From the NCBI GenBank assembly GCA_005793615.1, contig SXRI01000211.1, positions 1-10,745 of the forward strand: 10,745 nucleotides of DNA, written 5' to 3'. The translations under genes and the position numbers were made by a program. The notes below the pieces were generated by a model, which made no database searches, was not told where the DNA came from, and saw only the letters and a program-made list of their open reading frames with translations. Source of the DNA: Bdellovibrionales bacterium. Its GTDB lineage: Bacteria; Bdellovibrionota; Bdellovibrionia; Bdellovibrionales; JAMPXM01. Below are positions 6,111-10,745 of the stretch, piece after piece. The stretch's first letter is position 1, and every line of letters starts with the position of its first letter.

Positions 6111-7561
6111 GAGGCGAGTTCCTCATCGATGTCGTCGGAGTCGTTGAGGTCATGGCGGTCACCGTTTGAGTCGTCATGCTCGTCCGAGGCCTCAACGAAG
6201 CCGTATTCGCGCTCTTTGCGATAGAGAGTGCGACGATTGACGCCTAGAATTTGAGCAGCCTTTTCTTTGCGGCCACCAACTTTATCCAAAACAAACTTCA
6301 TATAGCGGCGCTCAAGTTCATCGAGACTTGGCAGTTGTGCGGTCGCCTGTGCAAACACCGATTCTGCGTCAGTAGTCTCGACTGATGGCAGGTCTGCTTT
6401 GTCGATTTGGGTTCCGCGGCAGAGTACCACCGCGCGTTCAATCACATTCTCAAGCTCGCGAACATTGCCCTCCCAGGGCATACTCAAGAGAACTCCCATT
6501 GCCTCTGGGCTAAAGCTCTTCACACGCGGATTATTGGCTGCCGCATATTTCTGCAGAAAGTGCTCGGCTAGGAGCGGAATGTCCTCGGGGCGATGTCTGA
6601 GCGGCGGGATCAAAATCGGAATCACACTGAGTCGGTAGTAAAGATCTTCACGGAAACCGCCGTTTTTAATGGCCGTCTTCAGGTCCTTGTGAGTTGCTGC
6701 AATAATGCGCACATCGATCGGTTTATCGATATTATCGCCGACTGAGCGAATCTTTTTTTCCTGCAAAACCCGTAAAAGTTTTGCTTGCAGACTCGGGTCC
6801 ATGTCGCCGATTTCATCGAGAAAAATAGTTCCACCGTCAGCCTCTTCAAACAACCCGCGTTTTCGGCCGATGGCTCCCGTAAAGGAACCTTTGGCGTGGC
6901 CAAAAAGTTCAGATTCGAGCAAGGTCTCAGGAATTGCGGTGCAGTTGATGGCGATAAAAGGTTTTCGGGCGCGCGGGCCGGAGTTGTGAATGGCGCGGGC
7001 CACTCGCTCCTTACCGGTACCGCTTTCACCAGTGATGAGCACGTTGGCCATGGCTGGTCCCACGCGTTCGATCAAATCAAAAACCTGCTGCATTCCTGGG
7101 CTCTTGCCAATAATGTCAGCAAAAGAGTTTGTGCGTTCAATTGTCCTTTTGAGGCGAACGTTTTCATTATCAAGTTCGCGAAATCTCAAAGCGCGTTCGA
7201 TGGTGATGTTGATTTCAGACAGCTTGAAGGGTTTTGTGATGTAATCAAATGCTCCTTTGCGAATGGCATCAATTGCGTTTTCAATTGAACCAAATGCGGT
7301 GATTAAGATCACAGGAGTTTTCGGAAAGGTTACTTTCGTGTGTTCGATAAACTCCAGCCCCGTCATCTCGGGCATATTGATATCGGAAATGATGAGGTCG
7401 ACTTCGTCATGCGGAATCGACTTGAGGTATTCAAGTGCCTTCGAGGCCAAAGGGAACTCGGTTACTGGGGCTGAATCGCTCAAAAAGTCCTTGAGCAGGG
7501 AGCGCATTTCCGCGTCGTCATCGATGACCACAAAGTGTCTTCTTTTCATCTGGAAACTCAT
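6101..7561 (-). CDS. NtrC-family sigma-54-dependent response regulator
   Basis: The product of 486 residues has three standard parts. The receiver (about 8-125) has acidic Asp14-16, phosphoacceptor Asp60, Thr88 and Lys110. The AAA+ activator domain (about 147-380) has Walker A GESGTGKE (178-185), sigma-54 contact loop GSFTGA (225-230), Walker B GGTIFLDEIGD (243-253) and EGNVRELENVIERAV. A FIS-type helix-turn-helix lies at about 427-454 (GGRKEKAAQILGVNRRTLYRKE). All phosphorylation and ATPase residues are present, so it should be a working enhancer-binding activator. Two oddities stand out: GAFTGA is changed to GSFTGA, and an Asp/Glu-rich tail (about 12 of 22 residues, 460-481) follows the DNA-binding helix. 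No sensor kinase is visible in the window. Two sigma-54 promoters nearby are natural targets. ATG 7561 is used; ATG 7549 is possible, and neither has a strong Shine-Dalgarno. Confidence 0.95.
   Translation of the reverse strand: MSFQMKRRHFVVIDDDAEMRSLLKDFLSDSAPVTEFPLASKALEYLKSIPHDEVDLIISDINMPEMTGLEFIEHTKVTFPKTPVILITAFGSIENAIDAIRKGAFDYITKPFKLSEINITIERALRFRELDNENVRLKRTIERTNSFADIIGKSPGMQQVFDLIERVGPAMANVLITGESGTGKERVARAIHNSGPRARKPFIAINCTAIPETLLESELFGHAKGSFTGAIGRKRGLFEEADGGTIFLDEIGDMDPSLQAKLLRVLQEKKIRSVGDNIDKPIDVRIIAATHKDLKTAIKNGGFREDLYYRLSVIPILIPPLRHRPEDIPLLAEHFLQKYAAANNPRVKSFSPEAMGVLLSMPWEGNVRELENVIERAVVLCRGTQIDKADLPSVETTDAESVFAQATAQLPSLDELERRYMKFVLDKVGGRKEKAAQILGVNRRTLYRKEREYGFVEASDEHDDSNGDRHDLNDSDDIDEELASHR
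6102..6131. terminator. Hairpin at the overlapping 3' ends of usp and the regulator
   Basis: CATCGATGAG (6102-6111) and CTCATCGATG (6122-6131) form a perfect 10-bp stem with a 10-base loop. The left arm carries both stop codons and the whole stem is coding sequence of the regulator's tail. It is a candidate terminator for either direction, without a U-run. Confidence 0.5.
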
Positions 7562-7762
7562 TTTGAAACTCGATTTCTAGGTCGTTCAACCTCAATAGCT
7601 ACGCATCATGCGAGGCGACTTTTCTCAAATCGTGGGCAATTATGTCCAAACCTCAATCGCCCATCAGCCATTACTTATTTGCTCCAACTTTGAGTAAATG
7701 GCTATCAGTAGTTTCAAATGCGTCGAAGGATGGTCCGAGCAGGTAAATATGTCCTCCGTTAT

Positions 7763-7770
7763 TGTCGTGA
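7763..7770. promoter_or_regulatory. TGTCGTGA, 7/8 copy of the cluster octamer
   Basis: It matches CGTCGTGA except for the first base, lies in the same orientation as the other copies, and sits about 120 bases before the CBS gene. Confidence 0.3.
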
Positions 7771-7808
7771 TGCGCCACAGCGTTCGTGTGGAAATTAGCG
7801 GTATAGAG

Positions 7809-7847
7809 GTTGCACTGACGTTGCAGCAAGGTTGCAATAACATTGCT
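7809..7847 (+). repeat. Four direct repeats GTTGCA/ATTGCT with an exact 11-bp period
   Basis: GTTGCA occurs at 7809-7814, 7820-7825 and 7831-7836, then ATTGCT at 7842-7847; every step is 11 bp, one helical turn. The 6-bp unit plus 5-bp spacer is the architecture bound head-to-tail by PhoB/OmpR/PhoP-type winged-helix activators. The third unit overlaps a likely -35 element, as in pho-box promoters. Confidence 0.6.
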
Positions 7848-7859
7848 AAAAATTGTAAT
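7832..7859 (+). promoter_or_regulatory. Sigma-70-like promoter of the CBS gene
   Basis: TTGCAA (7832-7837), 16 bases, TGTAAT (7854-7859). The -35 is weak and the -10 matches 5 of 6, a pattern that usually needs an activator; the phased repeats overlap it. The start would be near 7866, about 20 bases before the gene. Confidence 0.45.
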
Positions 7860-7885
7860 GGGTACCCTTAGTACTAGGAGAAAAG

Positions 7886-8296
7886 ATGTCCAAAGGAATT
7901 CCGAACGTCCAAAAGTATATGACCGTTTTGCCGCACACGATTGGCGTCGATCAGACATTGGCACAGGCTGAGAAGATGATGAGTAGCCTTCAGGTGCGCC
8001 ATTTGCCGGTTCTCGACGGAGGACGGCTTGTTGGTATTTTGAGTGATCGGGATATCAAGCTGGTTGAAACCTTTAAAGATGTCGATGCCGAGAAGGTAAC
8101 GGTGGATGAAGCCTATTCGCCAGATCCATACATTGTTTCTCCGAGCATGCCGCTCAACACGGTTTGCGAAACAATGGCAGCCAAGCGCTACAGCTGTGTG
8201 CTGATCGAAGACAATCATAGGCTCGTAGGGATTTTTACTTGGGTCGATGCTCTACGTGCCTTTAGTGAGATGATGGAGACTCGTCTGAAGAACTAA
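7886..8296 (+). CDS. Paired CBS-domain protein
   Basis: The product of 136 residues consists of two CBS motifs and nothing else. CBS1 (about 8-62) includes NVQKYMTVLPHTIGVDQTL, VRHLPVLDGGRLVGILSDRDI. CBS2 (about 72-131) includes SPDPYIVSPSMPLNTVCETM and SCVLIEDNHRLVGIFTWVDAL. Such a Bateman pair binds adenine nucleotides (AMP, ADP, ATP) or S-adenosyl compounds in the cleft and normally changes the activity of a partner. As a stand-alone cytoplasmic unit it probably reports energy state to another protein of the stress cluster. AGGAG (7876-7880) lies 5 bases before ATG, a strong ribosome site. The -35/-10 pair and phased repeats upstream suggest activator control. The ATPase gene follows 119 bases later on the same strand. 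Confidence 0.95.
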   Translation: MSKGIPNVQKYMTVLPHTIGVDQTLAQAEKMMSSLQVRHLPVLDGGRLVGILSDRDIKLVETFKDVDAEKVTVDEAYSPDPYIVSPSMPLNTVCETMAAKRYSCVLIEDNHRLVGIFTWVDALRAFSEMMETRLKN

Positions 8297-8311
8297 ACCC
8301 CGTTTGTTAGT

Positions 8312-8319
8312 CGTCGTGA
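8312..8319. promoter_or_regulatory. CGTCGTGA octamer before the ATPase gene
   Basis: It is identical to the copy at 5024-5031 and lies 97 bases before the ATPase start, just after the CBS stop. Confidence 0.35.
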
Positions 8320-8343
8320 TTTCTGGATATCGGTAAATTTTAG

Positions 8344-8397
8344 TGAAGCTGTTTGAGTAATCATGCGTCGTTGTGTATACGCATAGATACAGCTTCA
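8344..8397 (+). promoter_or_regulatory. Nested stem-loop in the ATPase leader; terminator/attenuator candidate
   Basis: The outer arms TGAAGCTGT (8344-8352) and ACAGCTTCA (8389-8397) pair perfectly over 9 bp. Inside them ATGCGT (8363-8368) and ACGCAT (8379-8384) form a second 6-bp stem with a 10-base loop. AATAATTTTT follows at once and then the GGGGGA ribosome site. It may end CBS transcription, attenuate the ATPase, or be a two-part operator. Confidence 0.5.
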
Positions 8398-8407
8398 AAT
8401 AATTTTT

Positions 8408-8413
8408 GGGGGA
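8408..8413 (+). promoter_or_regulatory. Ribosome-binding site GGGGGA of the ATPase gene
   Basis: GGGGGA ends 2 bases before ATG 8416, rather close. It decides for 8416 over the in-frame TTG at 8353, which falls inside the outer stem of the leader hairpin and has no ribosome site. Confidence 0.5.
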
Positions 8414-8415
8414 TC

Positions 8416-10713
8416 ATGACGACGACGCTGCAGCTTCGTTTGTGTCGGCATTGCCATTCGGCGATCAGTCGTGATGATGCTTCATCATCGGCGCAGGCGG
8501 GTTTCTGTTGCAGTGGCTGTCAAACGGTGTTCTCGATTATCGAGGCCAAAGGTTTGATGCAGTATTATAGCCTTCGCGATGCCACTTCCGAGGTCTGTCC
8601 AGTTCCGGTCAAGTCAGTGGAGAGTGAGGAGTTTACCTTTCTTGATGATCCGCTGGTGCTTTCCACCGTTGGCGAAGCTGGGCGCCTGCGGTTTTTCATA
8701 GAAAACCTGCAATGCGCCTCGTGTTTGTGGATTCTTGAGAGATTCCCTGAAATCAGTCCTGATGCCGCGCGAGTCGAAGTGCACATGAATGAGCGTACGA
8801 TTGAGATCGAACGAGCTCCGAATGGCTCGTTTGCGCGAATTGCCGAAATGCTCACACGCATCGGTTATCGTCCGCATTTGATCCGTGAAAATCACGAGGC
8901 CGAAAAGCTGGCTCGGCGTGAGGATCGGCGCGAGTTGATTCGCCTTGGTGTCGCGGCCGGTTGCTCTGCTAACATCATGCTTCTTGCGGTCAGTCTTTAT
9001 GGTGGCGCGAGTGGCGAGTTGGCAGTGTATTTTCGCTGGCTGATGGCGGCGTTTGCGGCTCCGTCGATGACTTATTGTGCTTGGCCTTTTTATGCCAACG
9101 CCTGGCGCGATGTGAAGATTCGTCGCATCTCTATCGATGTACCGATCGTCTTCGCGGTTCTCGTGGGTATTGGCATGAGCATCAGCGGTTTGCTGCGTGG
9201 TCACGAGACCGTTTACTTTGATTCGCTGGCGATGCTGGTGTTTTTATTACTTTCGAGTCGGGTGTTTTTAAAGCGTCTGCAGCGCCACTTCTTTCACAGT
9301 CAGGGTCTGGGTGAGTTTTTATTCGCAATGACCGTGAGACGCCTGCGCGCTTCGGATCTTGAACCTGAGGAGGTCAGCGCCCTCTCGCTTAGAACTGGCG
9401 ATCAGATTCTAATGAGCAGTGGGCAAACCATTCCCGCCGATGGCTATGTGAAGAGTGGCTCGGGTCTTGTGCATGCGGCGAGCATGACGGGTGAAGCCGA
9501 TCCGCAAGCGGTGCAGGTGGGTGATTGGGTTGAGGCGGGCACCGAAAATGTCGGCGGCGACTGGGTGCTTGATGCGGTCGCTTGTGGTGAAGCAACGCGA
9601 ATGTCGCGCATCTTGAAGGCTGCGGAACGTGCGGTGAGCCAGAAGAGTGTAGCGGCCCATAGTCGAGTCGCGCAGGCCTTCATGGTGATCGTGATTGCGG
9701 CCATGGTGGCATTGATTTTGGGTTTTGCGTTTACGGATTGGCAAGTGGGGGTGGAGCGCGCCCTTGTTTTGGCGATTGTCACTTGCCCCTGTGTTTTCGG
9801 GGTTGCGATTCCCTTGGCAGAGAGTTTGGCGCTGAAGCGCGCCACGCGCGAGGGGATTTTGCTCAAATCAAGTGAATCGTTGGAGCGCTTGGCAAAGGCG
9901 CGGCAAGTGTTTTTTGATAAAACCGGAACGCTGACCAGCGGTGAGTTTTCGATCGAAGATGGTCCGGTTTATGACGGCGCTACCGAACACCTGAGCGCCG
10001 CGATGGCGCTTGAGGATCGAGGTCGGCATCCGGTGGCGCGAGCGTTAAGAAAGTACATCTTAAAACGCGGCTTGATGAGTTCGCCAGTCGTGGAGGAGTT
10101 TGCGGAGTTACCACGTGGCGGCGTGCGCGGTCGGGTCTTGGGCGCGATCTATGAGATTCGGCCGGAAACGTTTGATGAGCTTCCGCGCGAAAAGATGCTA
10201 GCGCGTCTGGTGTTGTCTCGATACGGTGAGCGCGTGCGCGAGTTCTATCTGCGTGATCAGCTGCGCTCTGAGGCGCCACAAGTGATTCACGAGCTGCAGC
10301 GCCGAAATTTGCATCTAGACATTCTTTCAGGTGATCAAGAGGCCGTGGTGCGTTCTTGTGCGCGGGAGCTTGGCTTAAGAACAGATGCGGCCATAGGGCG
10401 ATTGCAGCCAGAAGAGAAGGCGCGGCGGGTGCGCGAAGCCGGTGCGGCGATCATGGTGGGGGATGGAGTTAATGATGCTCTTGCGATGGCGGAAGCATCG
10501 GTAGGCGTCGCAGTCCATGGCAGCCTTGAAGCAAGTTTGCGCTCCAGCGATGTCTATCTTTTGCGTCCGGACTTACGCCTTTTGGTGCGCGCGGTTGATT
10601 TGGCAAGACTTCACCGACGGGTGATTTCTTGGAATTTGGCGTTGTCGGCTAGTACTTTGACAGATAAATTTCTAGCCGGTCTCACCGAGACTTCTTCGCC
10701 GGTTGGTATCTAA
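8416..10713 (+). CDS. Heavy-metal P1B-type ATPase (CopA2/FixI-like), C-terminus truncated
   Basis: The product of 765 residues is an inner-membrane metal-export ATPase. In order it has a Cys-rich metal-binding head (CRHCH 10-14, FCCSGC 30-35); a heavy-metal-associated domain with CASC (100-103); TM helices near 176-196, 205-230, 240-260, 265-285, 421-440 and 447-473, the last with the CPC metal site (457-459); TGE (358-360); phosphorylation motif DKTGT (501-505); HP (538-539); and GDGVND (682-687). The head plus HMA plus CPC is the FixI/CcoI or CopA2 layout, in which Cu(I) is delivered for cbb3-type oxidase assembly. No cco genes are seen. TM7 (about 736-756) is weak, lacks the YN ligand pair, and the chain stops 78 residues after GDGVND, so TM8 with MxxSS is absent. 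It may be a decayed or recently frameshifted gene. Confidence 0.9.
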   Translation: MTTTLQLRLCRHCHSAISRDDASSSAQAGFCCSGCQTVFSIIEAKGLMQYYSLRDATSEVCPVPVKSVESEEFTFLDDPLVLSTVGEAGRLRFFIENLQCASCLWILERFPEISPDAARVEVHMNERTIEIERAPNGSFARIAEMLTRIGYRPHLIRENHEAEKLARREDRRELIRLGVAAGCSANIMLLAVSLYGGASGELAVYFRWLMAAFAAPSMTYCAWPFYANAWRDVKIRRISIDVPIVFAVLVGIGMSISGLLRGHETVYFDSLAMLVFLLLSSRVFLKRLQRHFFHSQGLGEFLFAMTVRRLRASDLEPEEVSALSLRTGDQILMSSGQTIPADGYVKSGSGLVHAASMTGEADPQAVQVGDWVEAGTENVGGDWVLDAVACGEATRMSRILKAAERAVSQKSVAAHSRVAQAFMVIVIAAMVALILGFAFTDWQVGVERALVLAIVTCPCVFGVAIPLAESLALKRATREGILLKSSESLERLAKARQVFFDKTGTLTSGEFSIEDGPVYDGATEHLSAAMALEDRGRHPVARALRKYILKRGLMSSPVVEEFAELPRGGVRGRVLGAIYEIRPETFDELPREKMLARLVLSRYGERVREFYLRDQLRSEAPQVIHELQRRNLHLDILSGDQEAVVRSCARELGLRTDAAIGRLQPEEKARRVREAGAAIMVGDGVNDALAMAEASVGVAVHGSLEASLRSSDVYLLRPDLRLLVRAVDLARLHRRVISWNLALSASTLTDKFLAGLTETSSPVGI

Positions 10714-10745
10714 ATTTTTTCCGCGCTTTCTTTTTGGTGAAGGTC

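Larger units (their letters stand above)
7562..7885. other. 324-base divergent control region between the regulator and the CBS gene
   Basis: There is no supportable gene here. The left part (regulator side) holds CGCAT-C-ATGCG (7602-7612), an 11-bp palindrome about 45 bases before the regulator's start. The middle holds a TGTCGTGA copy of the cluster octamer at 7763-7770. The right 80 bases hold four phased TTGC repeats and a sigma-70-like promoter for the CBS gene. A 34-codon frame at 7642-7746 has no ribosome site and is not called. Confidence 0.6.

Noticed and set aside
7642..7746. 34-codon plus-strand frame MSKPQSPISHYLF...
   Set aside because: There is no ribosome-binding site and no recognisable product; the length is expected by chance.
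7800..7814. GG-N10-GC (GGTATAGAGGTTGC) before the CBS gene as a third sigma-54 promoter
   Set aside because: The -24 half keeps only GG, the -12 TTGC is already part of the 11-bp repeat array, and a sigma-70-like pair fits better.
7671..7964. 97-codon minus-strand frame between the regulator and the CBS gene
   Set aside because: It overlaps the CBS gene's start in antisense, runs through the phased repeats and promoter, has no ribosome site and no family resemblance.
8353..8415. TTG start at 8353 adding 21 residues to the ATPase
   Set aside because: It lies inside a leader hairpin arm without a ribosome site, and the family head starts a few residues after ATG 8416.
1..10745. CRISPR array, tRNA, rRNA, insertion sequence or attachment site
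   Set aside because: No regular long repeats, cloverleaf, rRNA segment, transposase or terminal inverted repeats were seen on either strand.

Overview
The window looks like chromosomal DNA of a Gram-negative bacterium of moderate GC content, most likely from the Bdellovibrionota/Oligoflexia side of the old delta-proteobacteria. The pointers are the style of the HNH endonuclease tail, a membrane-anchored DUF2914 protein, a long exported DUF4105/Lnb-like protein, and a stress cluster with sigma-54-type promoters and an NtrC-type regulator. This placement is inference; no rRNA or tRNA gene is present to confirm it.

Layout: (1) 1-242, the 3' end of an HNH endonuclease gene, cut by the window edge. 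(2) 299-1399, a seven-helix membrane protein with a C-terminal DUF2914 domain. (3) 1542-3707, a 721-residue exported protein without an obvious name. Its His148 (AHTQLR) and Cys260 (NCTTEIFDLFD) match the conserved His and Cys blocks of DUF4105/Lnb-type proteins. (4) 3799-10713, a stress cluster: Hsp20 (minus), host-attachment/BaeRF-like protein (minus), tandem universal stress protein (plus), NtrC-family sigma-54 response regulator (minus), paired-CBS protein (plus) and a CopA2/FixI-like metal P-type ATPase (plus).

The stress cluster has a visible regulatory layer. hsp20 and the BaeRF-like gene each have a good -24/-12 (GG-N10-GC) sigma-54 promoter about 65-80 bases before the start codon, and a sigma-54 activator is encoded about 1.2 kb beyond the BaeRF-like gene. 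An octamer CGKCGTGA recurs in the control regions of hsp20 (twice), the baeRF/usp divergent gap and the ATPase, with a 7/8 match before the CBS gene. The CBS gene also has four TTGC hexamers at an exact 11-bp period overlapping a sigma-70-like -35, the arrangement used by PhoB/OmpR-type activators. The ATPase gene has a nested stem-loop leader ending in a T-run just before its ribosome-binding site.

Taken together, 3.8-10.7 kb reads as a stress or low-oxygen module: a small chaperone, an RNA/translation-linked BaeRF-like protein, a Usp, an adenylate-sensing CBS pair and a metal pump that may feed a respiratory oxidase. The combination and its wiring are inferred from the sequence. Oddities are the ATPase C-terminus, which lacks the final helix and the YN and MxxSS metal-ligand motifs; a convergent gene pair that both stop inside one 10-bp palindrome; and a GSFTGA variant in the sigma-54 contact loop. 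No mobile element, CRISPR array, tRNA or rRNA was seen.
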